30,464 nt of DNA from Methylotenera_A sp046594885 (GCA_046594885.1 JBKJRD010000025.1:1-30464), one strand, 5' to 3'. Shown: positions 1 to 9,369, counted from the stretch's first letter. Numbers and translations: made by a program. The notes: generated by a model not told the origin, from the letters alone.

Positions 1-20
1 GTTAAATTGTTAAAAGTGGT

Positions 21-50
21 AAAAAGCTGAGCGAGTTGCTCGGCTTTTTT
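21..50 (+). terminator. Rho-independent terminator of an upstream gene
   Basis: A 12-bp stem (arms 21-32 and 38-49, with one G-T wobble) closes a 5-base loop GAGTT and ends in a run of six T. It lies ahead of the first gene, so it should end transcription of a + strand gene lying left of the window. That gene's coding part is not visible here. Confidence 0.8.
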
Positions 51-112
51 ATTATGGATGAGTTGATTAAAATAACTTTATTATTTTGCATAAAATAGCG
101 ACTCAAACCGAG

Positions 113-748
113 ATGAAAATTAACATCGTTACACAGTTAAGTTACTTTATTGTATTCGCTGTTTTGATGAATAAATTGGGCTTTTACCCACTGTTATTGG
201 TGGCTATATTGTTAACTACCGTTTTAATTCAAATTAAGTCTCGACAATTTTTTCGAATGATTAGACGTATGAAATGGTTTTTTATCACCATGCTGTTTAT
301 TTACGCATTCAACACGCCAGGCGAACACATTCTTGGCTTTAACTTCTACTTCGCCCCAACTTATGAAGGCCTACAATCTGGATTATTGCAAATGCTCAGA
401 ATGCTCTCCTTGCTTGGCGCCTTGTCACTTATCATGAACTTTAATAGTAAACAGCAGTTGATTTCTGGGTTTTATTTTATGCTGCTTCCGTTACGATATG
501 TGGGTATCAAAGTAGAGCGTTTTGCAGCGCGATTATGCTTAACACTAGACTACGTTGAATCTGCCCAGCAGCTAAATAAATCAAAAGGCTTTCTTGAGCA
601 ACTATTAGCCTTTGCAGAAGATAGTAGTGAGCAACAATCTGATTTTAGCATTACATTTAAAAAGCCAGACTTTAAGTGGTTAGATAAAGTTTTGCTTTGC
701 AGTTTGATGATGATTAGCGTTGTTGCATTGGTGAAAGCGCTGATGTAA
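113..748 (+). CDS. CbiQ/EcfT-like membrane protein (ECF transporter T-component family)
   Basis: Integral membrane protein of about 211 residues, with hydrophobic segments near residues 8-35, 51-70, 85-110 and 190-211. The spacing of a helix pair, a Gly-Leu-rich segment (GLQSGLLQMLRMLSLLGAL) and a following Leu-Pro-Leu stretch is that of CbiQ/EcfT proteins, the transmembrane couplers of energy-coupling factor vitamin or metal importers. The Ala-Arg-Gly coupling motifs of that family are not recognisable: the expected place reads NKSKGF. No ATPase (EcfA) or substrate-binding S component is in view. I chose the ATG at 113; a TTG at 86 would add nine residues, and neither has a good ribosome binding site. 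The stop overlaps the truA start by one base (TAATG), suggesting translational coupling. Family assignment is moderate; substrate unknown. Confidence 0.6.
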   Translation: MKINIVTQLSYFIVFAVLMNKLGFYPLLLVAILLTTVLIQIKSRQFFRMIRRMKWFFITMLFIYAFNTPGEHILGFNFYFAPTYEGLQSGLLQMLRMLSLLGALSLIMNFNSKQQLISGFYFMLLPLRYVGIKVERFAARLCLTLDYVESAQQLNKSKGFLEQLLAFAEDSSEQQSDFSITFKKPDFKWLDKVLLCSLMMISVVALVKALM

Positions 749-1527
749 TGCGCATTGCCTTAGGTGTTGAATATGATGGCGCAGGTTTTTGTGGTTGGCA
801 AAGTCAACCGCAAAGGTGTGGCGTACAAGATGCGCTTGAATCGGCTGTTAAAAATCTAACTTTGCAAGACCTACGTACTCATGCGGCAGGGCGCACCGAT
901 ACTGGTGTTCATGCGCTGATGCAAGTGGTTCATCTTGAATCTCAAGTGGTAAGGCCGCTTAATGCTTGGGTGCGGGGCGTCAATGCATTCTTGCCAACAT
1001 CCGTGCGCGTTGTTTGGGCGCAAACCGTGCATGATGATTTTCATGCAAGATTTTCTGCAACTCAACGCCATTATCAATATTTATTGGTTAATCAACCAAC
1101 CGCGCCTGCTATTTTGGCCAGCAAAGCCGGTTGGTATCATTTGCCATTAGATGTTTTGGCTATGCAACAGGCAATTGGTTTGTTGCAAGGTGAACATGAT
1201 TTTAGTGCTTTTAGGGCTAGCGAGTGCCAAGCAAAATCGCCGATCAGAAATTTGGCTAAAGCTAGTATTACTATCCATCAAGAATGTATTATTTTTAATT
1301 TTTCCGCCAATGCATTTTTACAGCATCAAGTACGCAATATGGTGGGTGCTTTGGTTTATGTGGGCAACGGAAAATATGCACCTGATTGGATAACGCATTT
1401 ACTTGGGCAAAAAAATCGCACATTATCGCCACCCACGTTTTCAGCAAATGGTTTGTATTTAACTGGCGTAGATTACGATGCTAAATTTAATCTGCCTGAT
1501 ACGAAACGTTATTTAAGGCTTATATAA
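748..1527 (+). CDS. truA: tRNA pseudouridine(38-40) synthase TruA
   Basis: TruA converts uridines 38, 39 and 40 in the anticodon stem-loop of many tRNAs to pseudouridine, in the cytoplasm. The 259-residue length fits the family. The catalytic motif GRTDTGVHA is present with the nucleophilic aspartate at residue 51, and the N-terminal YDGAGFCGWQ and C-terminal FLQHQVRNMVG segments are typical. Its ATG overlaps the stop of the preceding membrane-protein gene by one base, so it is probably translated by coupling. It is followed by trpF after 57 bases, an order common in betaproteobacteria. Confidence 0.96.
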   Translation: MRIALGVEYDGAGFCGWQSQPQRCGVQDALESAVKNLTLQDLRTHAAGRTDTGVHALMQVVHLESQVVRPLNAWVRGVNAFLPTSVRVVWAQTVHDDFHARFSATQRHYQYLLVNQPTAPAILASKAGWYHLPLDVLAMQQAIGLLQGEHDFSAFRASECQAKSPIRNLAKASITIHQECIIFNFSANAFLQHQVRNMVGALVYVGNGKYAPDWITHLLGQKNRTLSPPTFSANGLYLTGVDYDAKFNLPDTKRYLRLI

Positions 1528-1541
1528 TGTGCAAATATAAT
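1513..1541 (+). promoter_or_regulatory. possible promoter ahead of trpF
   Basis: A perfect -10 hexamer TATAAT lies at 1536-1541, with a second TATAAT at 1523-1528 inside the end of truA. The -35 partner at 17 bases (TTAAGG, 1513-1518) is poor. In an AT-rich stretch this may be chance. If real, it would give trpF and the genes after it a start independent of truA. Confidence 0.25.
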
Positions 1542-1584
1542 TTAATTGCTTAACAAGCGTATTAATTTGGGGTAAAAACCAGCG

Positions 1585-2214
1585 ATGAATGAATACAGAA
1601 CAAGAGTTAAAATCTGCGGTATAACCCGCGTGCAAGATGCGCTAGATGCAGTGCGCTGTGGTGCGGATGCAATTGGTTTGGTGTTTTATGCAGCTAGTCC
1701 CCGCTGCGTAACGGTGCAACAAGCGCAAGAAATTGTGGCTGCATTACCGCCTTTTGTGCATGTCGTGGCTTTGTTTGTCAACGCAAAGCAAGCTGAAATT
1801 GAAGCAGTGATATCTCAAGTTCGTATTGATATCGTGCAGTTTCATGGCGATGAAACAGTGGCCGAATGTGAGCGAATTAAATTGCCTTATTTTAAGGCGA
1901 TTCGCGTCAAGCCAGACACTAATTTGTTACAATGTGAAATAGATTTTAGTGGTGCAAAAGCTTTGCTTTTAGATACTTATTCAGAGTCTGCATATGGCGG
2001 TACTGGGCATGTGTTTGATTGGAACTTAATCCCTAAAAATAGGAAAATGCCTTTAATATTAGCGGGTGGTTTGACCGCAGAAAATGTAGCGTTGGCAATA
2101 AAAAAAGTAAAACCTTATGCAGTGGATATTAGTGGTGGCGTAGAGTTAAGTAAAGGCGTGAAAGATGCAAAAAAAATAGCGGATTTTATGCAAGCTGTTC
2201 ATACAGCTAATTAA
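1585..2214 (+). CDS. trpF: phosphoribosylanthranilate isomerase
   Basis: TrpF performs the Amadori rearrangement of phosphoribosylanthranilate to CdRP in tryptophan synthesis. It is a single (beta/alpha)8 barrel of 209 residues. The catalytic cysteine is C11 in VKICGITR and the catalytic aspartate is D130 in LLLDTYSESAYGGTG, whose GGTG (138-141) belongs to the phosphate-binding site. It is a stand-alone enzyme, not fused to TrpC as in enteric bacteria. It lies 47 bases ahead of trpB and forms a trpF-trpB-trpA unit; the earlier pathway genes are not in the window. Confidence 0.96.
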   Translation: MNEYRTRVKICGITRVQDALDAVRCGADAIGLVFYAASPRCVTVQQAQEIVAALPPFVHVVALFVNAKQAEIEAVISQVRIDIVQFHGDETVAECERIKLPYFKAIRVKPDTNLLQCEIDFSGAKALLLDTYSESAYGGTGHVFDWNLIPKNRKMPLILAGGLTAENVALAIKKVKPYAVDISGGVELSKGVKDAKKIADFMQAVHTAN

Positions 2215-2261
2215 AGCGGCGAGAAATTTAGCCATATAAAGCAAGAATTGAGGATTAAGTA

Positions 2262-3464
2262 ATGCAAGTGTATGACATGCCAGACGCGCGCGGTCATTTT
2301 GGTCAATTTGGCGGTATTTTTGTCGCAGAAACATTAGTCGAGGCGTTAGAAGAATTGCGCCTGATGTATGAAAAATATCGCTACGATGAAACTTTTTTGG
2401 CTGAATTTGCTTACGATTTAAAACACTTTGTTGGTCGTCCTAGCCCCATTTATCACGCCAAACGCTGGTCAGAGCGTGTTGGCGGTGCGCAAATTTATTT
2501 AAAGCGTGAAGACTTAAATCATACTGGCGCACATAAAGTAAATAATACTATTGGTCAGGCACTACTGGCTAAACGCATGGGCAAGCCACGCGTGATTGCT
2601 GAAACAGGCGCTGGTCAGCATGGTGTTGCAACGGCAACGATTGCGGCACGATTAGGCTTGGAATGCGTGGTATATATGGGTAGTGAAGATGTAAAACGTC
2701 AAGCGCCTAATGTATTTAGAATGAAATTGCTGGGTGCAACCGTAATACCGGTTGAAAGTGGCTCTAAAACGCTAAAAGATGCGCTCAATGAAGCGATGCG
2801 TGATTGGGTAACTAATATTGAAAATACGTTTTATATTATTGGCACAGTTGCAGGCCCGCACCCGTACCCAATGATGGTACGTGATTTTCAATCAGTGATT
2901 GGCGTAGAAGCGAAAATTCAAATGCAAGAAATGGCTGGTCGCCAGCCAGATGCAGTAGTTGCTTGTGTTGGCGGTGGTTCAAATGCGATGGGGATTTTTT
3001 ATCCTTATATCGATATGCCCAATGTGCGTTTAATTGGTGTAGAGGCCGCTGGACATGGCATGGAAACAGGCATGCACGCCGCACCATTAACGGCTAATAG
3101 TCCTGTTGGCGTGTTGCATGGTAACCGTACTTATTTAATGCAAGACGCTGACGGCAATATTATCGAAACGCATTCCGTTTCTGCTGGTCTGGATTATCCT
3201 GGCGTAGGCCCAGAACACGCTTGGCTTAAAGACATTAAGCGTGCTGAATATGTGGCCATTACAGATGACGAAGCGATGGCTGCATTTCATAACTTGTGTC
3301 GTACAGAAGGTATAATTCCTGCGTTAGAGTCTAGCCATGCGCTGGCACATGCTGAAAAAATGGCTAAAAGCATGCGTAAAGATGAAATTATTTTGGTTAA
3401 TTTATCTGGACGAGGTGATAAAGATATTAATACCGTCGCTAAACTCGCCAATATAACATTATAA
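2262..3464 (+). CDS. trpB: tryptophan synthase beta chain
   Basis: TrpB condenses indole, channelled from TrpA, with serine to give tryptophan, using PLP. The 400-residue protein carries the PLP lysine K92 in LNHTGAHKVNNT, the catalytic glutamate E114 in AETGAGQHG and the phosphate-binding GGGSNA at 237-242. The N-terminus YDMPDARGHFGQFGG is the standard one. A GAGG ribosome binding site about eight bases upstream supports the ATG at 2262 over the in-frame ATG at 2274. It works as an alpha2-beta2 complex with the product of trpA, 11 bases downstream. Confidence 0.98.
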   Translation: MQVYDMPDARGHFGQFGGIFVAETLVEALEELRLMYEKYRYDETFLAEFAYDLKHFVGRPSPIYHAKRWSERVGGAQIYLKREDLNHTGAHKVNNTIGQALLAKRMGKPRVIAETGAGQHGVATATIAARLGLECVVYMGSEDVKRQAPNVFRMKLLGATVIPVESGSKTLKDALNEAMRDWVTNIENTFYIIGTVAGPHPYPMMVRDFQSVIGVEAKIQMQEMAGRQPDAVVACVGGGSNAMGIFYPYIDMPNVRLIGVEAAGHGMETGMHAAPLTANSPVGVLHGNRTYLMQDADGNIIETHSVSAGLDYPGVGPEHAWLKDIKRAEYVAITDDEAMAAFHNLCRTEGIIPALESSHALAHAEKMAKSMRKDEIILVNLSGRGDKDINTVAKLANITL

Positions 3465-3475
3465 AAAATAAATTT

Positions 3476-4273
3476 ATGTCACGCATTCAAACCGCATTTG
3501 CAGCACTAAAAGCTAAAAACAAAAAAGCGCTAATTCCTTATATTACTGCAGGTGATCCGCACCCAAATCAGACTGTTAATTTAATGCATACATTAGTTAA
3601 AACAGGTGCAGATATGATTGAGCTTGGCGTGCCGTTTTCTGACCCGATGGCTGATGGCCCTGTGATTCAGCGGGCAAGTGAGCGCGCCTTAGTGCATAAA
3701 GTTAGCCTAAATAAAGTGTTAAGTATGGTTGCTGAGTTTCGTCAAACAGATGATAAAACGCCGATTATTTTAATGGGTTATGCCAATCCAATTGAAGCGA
3801 TGGGGGTAGAAAAATTTACCCAGTCAGCAAAAACGGCAGGGATTGACGGTGTGATTACTGTAGATTATCCGCCAGAGGAATGTAAAGCGTTTATTAACCA
3901 GTTGCAAGCCAATGGTATGGACAGCATTTTTTTGCTATCACCAACATCAGATGAAAAACGCGTCAATTTAATCGTGAATCAAGCCAGTGGTTTCTTGTAC
4001 TACGTTTCACTCAAAGGCGTTACAGGCTCGGCCAATTTAGATATCGAAGAAGTAAAATCACGCGTTGCGGCCATTCGCCATAAAACAAACCTACCAATAG
4101 GCGTGGGTTTTGGTGTTAAAGATTCAGTCACGGCTAAAAATGTCGCCGCATTCGCTGATGCAGTGGTGGTTGGCAGCCGCATGGTGCAGACCATAGAAAA
4201 TTCAAATGACGACAGTTTAGTAGACAATGTGAGTCAGTTAATGATTGAACTACGCCTTGCAATTGACGCTTAG
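3476..4273 (+). CDS. trpA: tryptophan synthase alpha chain
   Basis: TrpA cleaves indole-3-glycerol phosphate to indole and glyceraldehyde 3-phosphate and hands indole to TrpB through a tunnel. The 265-residue barrel has both catalytic acids at their textbook positions, E49 (in MIELGVPFSDP) and D60 (in MADGPVIQ). The flexible loop region PTSDEKR and the glycine-rich phosphate site GVGFGVKD are also present. Only 11 bases separate it from trpB and 25 from accD, so the three genes are probably co-transcribed. Confidence 0.97.
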   Translation: MSRIQTAFAALKAKNKKALIPYITAGDPHPNQTVNLMHTLVKTGADMIELGVPFSDPMADGPVIQRASERALVHKVSLNKVLSMVAEFRQTDDKTPIILMGYANPIEAMGVEKFTQSAKTAGIDGVITVDYPPEECKAFINQLQANGMDSIFLLSPTSDEKRVNLIVNQASGFLYYVSLKGVTGSANLDIEEVKSRVAAIRHKTNLPIGVGFGVKDSVTAKNVAAFADAVVVGSRMVQTIENSNDDSLVDNVSQLMIELRLAIDA

Positions 4274-4298
4274 CAATTGATGCTTAAGGAGTGAAAAA

Positions 4299-5177
4299 AT
4301 GAGTTGGTTAGAAAAAATACCGCAGAAAATTCAACACGTTGTTGGCGCCGTACAAAAGAAAAATGTGCCAGAAGGCCTTTGGAGCAAGTGTGATTCTTGC
4401 CAATCGGTTTTATATAAAACCGATTTGGAATCGAACGCAGAGGTGTGCCCAAAATGCGCACACCATAATCGTATCGGTGCCCGTGCTCGATTAAATCAGT
4501 TGTTAGATGCAGATACAAAAACTGAAATACGTATGGAAATTGGTGCCAATATTGAGCCAGTGGACTCGCTAAAATTTAAAGATAGCAAAAGCTATGCAGA
4601 TCGCATGAAAACTGCCCAAAAAGAGGTAGGTGAAAAAGATGCGTTAATTGTGATGCAGGGCAAAATTCTGGGTGTGGCTGTGGTCGTTGCGGCATTTGAA
4701 TTTAAATTTATGGGTGGCTCGATGGGTTCTGTAGTGGGCGAGCGTTTTGTGCGCGGCATTGATGCAGCGATTAAGCGTAATTCTGCTTTTATTTGTATTT
4801 CTGCCAGTGGCGGCGCGCGTATGCAAGAAGGCTTGCTTTCACTCATGCAGATGGCAAAAACCAGTGCAGCATTAACAAAGTTATCTCAAGCAGGTTTGCC
4901 TTATATTTCGGTGCTGACCGACCCAACAATGGGCGGCGTTTCTGCCAGTTTTGCCATGTTGGGCGATATTATTATTGCAGAACCTAACGCATTAATTGGT
5001 TTTGCGGGCCCGCGTGTAATTGAACAAACGGTGCGCGAAACGCTACCAGAGGGTTTTCAGCGCGCTGAGTTTTTAGTTGAACATGGTGCGGTTGATCTGA
5101 TCATTGATCGCCGTGAGATGCGTCAACGATTGGCTAGTATGTTATGCAACTTGATGAAGATACCCAAAGCCGCTTAG
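4299..5177 (+). CDS. accD: acetyl-CoA carboxylase carboxyltransferase subunit beta
   Basis: AccD pairs with AccA to move carboxylate from biotin to acetyl-CoA, giving malonyl-CoA for fatty acid synthesis. The 292-residue protein starts with a four-cysteine zinc ribbon (C31, C34, C50, C53), followed by the crotonase-like carboxyltransferase domain with SASGGARMQEG and the glycine-rich TDPTMGGVSASFA. A clear AAGGAG ribosome binding site stands ahead of the ATG at 4299. The trpA-accD-folC order is common in proteobacteria and carries no special functional message. Confidence 0.97.
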   Translation: MSWLEKIPQKIQHVVGAVQKKNVPEGLWSKCDSCQSVLYKTDLESNAEVCPKCAHHNRIGARARLNQLLDADTKTEIRMEIGANIEPVDSLKFKDSKSYADRMKTAQKEVGEKDALIVMQGKILGVAVVVAAFEFKFMGGSMGSVVGERFVRGIDAAIKRNSAFICISASGGARMQEGLLSLMQMAKTSAALTKLSQAGLPYISVLTDPTMGGVSASFAMLGDIIIAEPNALIGFAGPRVIEQTVRETLPEGFQRAEFLVEHGAVDLIIDRREMRQRLASMLCNLMKIPKAA

Positions 5178-5223
5178 AACATGGCATTTAATTCAAAGTT
5201 TTAACTTTCAATTCCCAAAGTCT

Positions 5224-6549
5224 GTGATTAATCCACCACCCAAGCCAACTACTGCACAGCAGTGGCTGGCTTATATCGAAGCGCTACACCCTAAATCGAT
5301 TGAGATGGGTTTAACGCGTGTAAATGCTGTTGCCAAAAACTTAGCAATTAATCCAAGTTTCCCCATTATTACCGTTGCTGGCACCAACGGCAAAGGCTCT
5401 ACTTGCGCCATGTTAAGCCAAATTTACACAGAATCTGGGTTTGTTGTGGGTTGTTACACCTCGCCACATTTAATGCGCTACAACGAGCGTGTGCGTATTA
5501 ATCATCAAGACATATCAGATGCCGGTTTATGCCTAGCTTTTGCGGCGGTTGAACAAGCGCGTGGCAACATTGCATTGACCTATTTTGAAATGGGCACACT
5601 TGCCGCTATGTGGCATTTTTGCCAATCAAAAGTGGATGTAGTTGTGTTGGAGGTGGGCTTAGGCGGCAGGCTAGACGCCGTGAATATTTTTGAGCCAGCT
5701 TGCTGCATTGTGACGACCATTGATTTGGATCACATGGAATATTTGGGTGATACGCGTGAAGAAATTGGCTTTGAAAAAGCAGGCATTTTTCGCCCGCATA
5801 TATTAGCGATTTGTGGCGATGAAAACCCGCCTAACAGCTTAATTGATTATGCCAAACAAATAAATGCGCCATTAAAATTAATTAATCGTGATTTTAGCGT
5901 GATAAAAACTGTCAATGGCTGGCAGTATGCAGAAAAAGAAACTGACCACTTATTAAACGACCAACGATTACCTAAGTTACTATTACCTAACCTTGGTTTA
6001 CAAGGTGATTTTCAGCTAAATAATGCGGCTTGTGCTGTTTGTGCGGTGCAACATTTGCAAGCAGTTTTACCTGTCGCAATCAAGCATATTTACAGCGCTT
6101 TGCAGGCGGTTAAGTTAATAGGGCGCTTTTATTCAATATGTACAAAACCCAATATTATTGCAGATGTCGCACACAACCCACATGCCGCCTTGTCACTTGC
6201 ACATAATTTGCAAACTACACCTTGTGCCGGCAACACTTTAGCTGTATTTTCCATGCTGGCAGACAAAGATATTGATGGCGTTATTCAAGCGGTATCGGCT
6301 TATATTCACCAATGGTTTATTGCAGACAATCACACTGCTCGCGGTGCAAGCGCTCAAGCGTTGCATGCCAAGCTAATGAAACAAAATAGAACTGCACAAA
6401 TACGCGCCTATTCAGATGTTGCATCGGCACTTAACGCTGCCTGTGATATTGTGACTGAAAATGATAGAATTATCGTGTTTGGTTCGTTTTATACCGTTGC
6501 TGACGCGATTCATTGTTTATCCGATAAAGAAGTTGAAAAGCCTATTTAA
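5224..6549 (+). CDS. folC: bifunctional dihydrofolate synthase / folylpolyglutamate synthase
   Basis: FolC adds glutamate to dihydropteroate to form dihydrofolate and then lengthens the glutamate tail of reduced folates, an ATP-dependent Mur-ligase-type reaction. The 441-residue protein shows the P-loop GTNGKGST at 53-60, the conserved TSPHL and RYNERVRIN segments, EVGLGGRLDAVN, the Mur-ligase DLDHMEYLG and the late DVAHNPHA motif. Translation most likely starts at the GTG at 5224, because no ATG is available further upstream in frame; no strong ribosome binding site is visible. It follows accD after 46 bases. Confidence 0.95.
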   Translation: MINPPPKPTTAQQWLAYIEALHPKSIEMGLTRVNAVAKNLAINPSFPIITVAGTNGKGSTCAMLSQIYTESGFVVGCYTSPHLMRYNERVRINHQDISDAGLCLAFAAVEQARGNIALTYFEMGTLAAMWHFCQSKVDVVVLEVGLGGRLDAVNIFEPACCIVTTIDLDHMEYLGDTREEIGFEKAGIFRPHILAICGDENPPNSLIDYAKQINAPLKLINRDFSVIKTVNGWQYAEKETDHLLNDQRLPKLLLPNLGLQGDFQLNNAACAVCAVQHLQAVLPVAIKHIYSALQAVKLIGRFYSICTKPNIIADVAHNPHAALSLAHNLQTTPCAGNTLAVFSMLADKDIDGVIQAVSAYIHQWFIADNHTARGASAQALHAKLMKQNRTAQIRAYSDVASALNAACDIVTENDRIIVFGSFYTVADAIHCLSDKEVEKPI

Positions 6550-6604
6550 ATGAGCAATTTCGACCCCATTATTAAGTATCACTAGCTAGGGCTGAAAGTT
6601 AAAT

Positions 6605-7201
6605 ATGCAAAAAGACGCACCTAATGATCAAGAATTAACCTTAAAGAAACGGGCACGTCGACGTTTAGTTGGGGCAATAGCGCTGGTATTGTTTATGATT
6701 ATTGTGCTGCCAATGGTGTTAAAAGATCGGGCAGTGACTGCGCCAGTTGATGAGGTGACCATTACGCTTTCCAATCAAAACCAAACGCTAAAACAAATAC
6801 CCAGTGATTCTGATTTTGACTCAAGTGTTATTCCTGACGACGTTGCGGTAATAAACAATGCACCTGAAGTTGAAGATTCACCCGATCAAGCTGAAGCGGC
6901 TATTAAGCCTGTGCCTGAACCAAAAGTGGCGCTTGTTAAGCCTACAGTAAATGCTAAAAAAGCAACAACCGAGCCTAAATTCTACGTACAAATAGGCGTT
7001 TTTTCAGATCCCGCCAATGTGGCGCAGTTGCAGACAAAGTTAAGCGATTTGGGTTATGCCTCGCAAACTGAAAAAATTGATACAGCAAAAGGTAAAAAAA
7101 TTCGTTTGCGTACACATCTTTTGGGGGCGCGCAACGAAGCTGCAATTGCTTTGCAAAACATCAAAGATGCTGGCCTTACAGGGATGGTTGTAAGTCAATG
7201 A
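6605..7201 (+). CDS. SPOR-domain membrane protein (DedD-like)
   Basis: A 198-residue bitopic protein. It has a positively charged N-terminus (KKRARRR, 14-20), one transmembrane helix at about 21-39, a flexible linker rich in Pro, Glu and Lys to about residue 123, and a C-terminal SPOR domain (124-197) that begins KFYVQIGVFSD. SPOR domains bind peptidoglycan stripped of stem peptides at division sites, so a periplasmic role in cell division is likely, as for DedD of E. coli, which also lies between folC and cvpA. The linker and overall identity to DedD are not conserved enough to claim strict equivalence. Confidence 0.85.
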   Translation: MQKDAPNDQELTLKKRARRRLVGAIALVLFMIIVLPMVLKDRAVTAPVDEVTITLSNQNQTLKQIPSDSDFDSSVIPDDVAVINNAPEVEDSPDQAEAAIKPVPEPKVALVKPTVNAKKATTEPKFYVQIGVFSDPANVAQLQTKLSDLGYASQTEKIDTAKGKKIRLRTHLLGARNEAAIALQNIKDAGLTGMVVSQ

Positions 7202-7218
7202 TGATTACTGCTTAAAGC

Positions 7219-7710
7219 ATGACAAGCTTTGATTATGTAGTACTAACCATTGTAGGCGCTTGCATTATTATTAGCATGATGCGCGGCGCAGTCAGAGAAA
7301 TGTTATCGATTGTTGGCTGGCTAGTAGCATTTTATGTCGCTAAAACTTATGCTAATCAATTAATACCATTATTGCCGCAAAATATTCCAACAGATTCATT
7401 GCGCGTGTTGGCGGCTTTTATAATGTTATTTTTGGCTGTTTTGCTGATATTTAGTTTACTGTCGATTGCGCTTTCTGGTTTACTCAGAAAAATCGGTTTA
7501 GGTTGGCTAAATCGTTTTTTTGGCGCACTATTAGGCTTCCTAAAAGGCTTGTTAATTGTGTGTGTTTTAGTATTTTTGGCGGGATTAACCAATATTCCCA
7601 AAGATACGCGATGGACAAACGCGATGTTTAGCTCGCCGCTAGAAGCTTTAGTGAAAGCGACATTGCCTTGGATGCCGCAAAAAGTCACGCAATATATCAA
7701 GTATGAATAA
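7219..7710 (+). CDS. cvpA: CvpA family membrane protein
   Basis: A 163-residue inner membrane protein with four hydrophobic segments, at about 6-21, 29-46, 60-83 and 100-122. The N-terminal FDYVVLTIVGACIIISMMRG and the VGWLVAFYVAKTYA stretch are typical of CvpA, a protein first linked to colicin V production and more generally to envelope stress tolerance. Its position directly ahead of purF matches the cvpA-purF arrangement found across proteobacteria. The biochemical activity of the family is not established. Confidence 0.9.
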   Translation: MTSFDYVVLTIVGACIIISMMRGAVREMLSIVGWLVAFYVAKTYANQLIPLLPQNIPTDSLRVLAAFIMLFLAVLLIFSLLSIALSGLLRKIGLGWLNRFFGALLGFLKGLLIVCVLVFLAGLTNIPKDTRWTNAMFSSPLEALVKATLPWMPQKVTQYIKYE

Positions 7711-7793
7711 ACAAAAATAGTAAATGGTTTTGGTCAAAATATTCATCTAAAATACTGGTTAAGTAAGGCGTATTTCTTTAAGGAAATGTATTT

Positions 7794-9341
7794 ATGTGCG
7801 GAATTTTAGGTATTGTTGGCAAAAATCCAGTTAACCAGCTTTTATACGATGGTTTGCTGGTGTTGCAACATCGCGGGCAAGACGCTGCAGGCATTGTCAC
7901 TTGCGATGGTAATACATTTTTTATGCATAAAAACAATGGCTTAGTAAAGGATGTATTTCAAACTCGCCACATGCGCAGTTTGGTTGGCAATGCAGGCATT
8001 GCGCATGTGCGCTATCCAACAGCAGGCTCATCGAGCGCTGCGGAAGCACAGCCGTTTTATGTGAACTCGCCGTTTGGCATCGTGCTGGGTCACAATGGCA
8101 ACTTAACCAACTCCGAACAGCTAAAATCCGAGATGTTTCGCCAAGATTTGCGTCACATTAATACCAATTCAGATTCTGAAGTCTTGTTAAATGTGCTGGC
8201 ACACGAGATTGAAAAAACTTCGCGTAATGCCGTTTTAAATACCGATATGGCGTTTGATGCGGTGTCTGGCGTGCATAAACGCTGCAAAGGTGCTTATGCA
8301 GTGGTTGCCATGATTGCCAATTTTGGCTTGCTCGCATTCCGCGACCCAAATGGTATTCGGCCATTAGTGATTGGTAAATTAGACACCGATAAGGGTACAG
8401 AATATATTGTGGCATCTGAAAGTGTGGCTTTAGATGTACTGGGCTTTAAATTGATGCGCGATGTAGAGCCAGGAGAAGCGGTATTTATTGATATGGATGG
8501 CAATTTGTTTAGCCGTCAATGTGCACAAGCGCCTACCTTAACACCATGTATTTTTGAATATGTTTACTTGGCGCGTCCAGATTCAATGATTGATGGCGTT
8601 TCTGTATATCAAACCCGTTTAGATATGGGAACGACATTAGCTGAAAAAATCAAACGCGAGTGGAGTCATCTAAAAATTGATGTAGTCATTCCAATTCCAG
8701 ATACCAGCCGCCCCAGCGCATTGCAAGTAGGCATTTCATTGGGGTTAGATTATCGCGAAGGTTTTATTAAAAACCGCTATATTGGCCGCACCTTTATTAT
8801 GCCCGGCCAAGCTTTACGTAAAAAATCCGTGCGTCAAAAATTAAATCCAATTGGGATTGAGTTTAAAGGTAAAAATGTTTTATTAGTAGATGATTCAATC
8901 GTGCGTGGCACTACTTCGCAGCAAATTGTGCAAATGGCGCGTGACGCAGGGGCCAATAAGGTATATTTTGCGTCCGCCGCGCCACCGGTACGCTTTCCGA
9001 ATGTGTATGGTATCGATATGCCAAGTCGCGATGAATTATTAGCAACTGGGCGCACTGACGAGCAGATTTGCCAGGAGATTGGCGCCGATGCGCTGATTTA
9101 TCAAGATTTAGATGCCTTGGTAGAAGGCATTGCAAAATTAAATCCGAAAATGAAAGTTTTTGACTGTAGCTGTTTTGATGGTAAATATGTGACTGGTGAT
9201 GTGGACGCTGCTTATTTGAATCGAATTGAATCGGCGCGAGGTGATTTTAACAAAAAGCAAAAACCCAATAACTCAAGTACCCAGCTCGATTTAAATTTAA
9301 TCGATGCTGAGGAAGACGAAGCGGTAGAGCAGGTTTCATAA
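7794..9341 (+). CDS. purF: amidophosphoribosyltransferase
   Basis: PurF makes phosphoribosylamine from PRPP and glutamine, the first committed step of purine synthesis. After removal of Met1, Cys2 (MCGILGIVG) becomes the nucleophile of the N-terminal Ntn glutaminase domain (to about residue 235). The C-terminal phosphoribosyltransferase domain carries the PRPP loop VLLVDDSIVRGTT, with D366 and D367. The 515-residue length fits the gram-negative type without an iron-sulfur cluster. An AAGGAA ribosome binding site precedes the ATG. The last about 30 residues are acidic and probably disordered. Confidence 0.97.
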   Translation: MCGILGIVGKNPVNQLLYDGLLVLQHRGQDAAGIVTCDGNTFFMHKNNGLVKDVFQTRHMRSLVGNAGIAHVRYPTAGSSSAAEAQPFYVNSPFGIVLGHNGNLTNSEQLKSEMFRQDLRHINTNSDSEVLLNVLAHEIEKTSRNAVLNTDMAFDAVSGVHKRCKGAYAVVAMIANFGLLAFRDPNGIRPLVIGKLDTDKGTEYIVASESVALDVLGFKLMRDVEPGEAVFIDMDGNLFSRQCAQAPTLTPCIFEYVYLARPDSMIDGVSVYQTRLDMGTTLAEKIKREWSHLKIDVVIPIPDTSRPSALQVGISLGLDYREGFIKNRYIGRTFIMPGQALRKKSVRQKLNPIGIEFKGKNVLLVDDSIVRGTTSQQIVQMARDAGANKVYFASAAPPVRFPNVYGIDMPSRDELLATGRTDEQICQEIGADALIYQDLDALVEGIAKLNPKMKVFDCSCFDGKYVTGDVDAAYLNRIESARGDFNKKQKPNNSSTQLDLNLIDAEEDEAVEQVS

Positions 9342-9369
9342 CGCGCTGTTAATTTTTATTGGTAACTTC

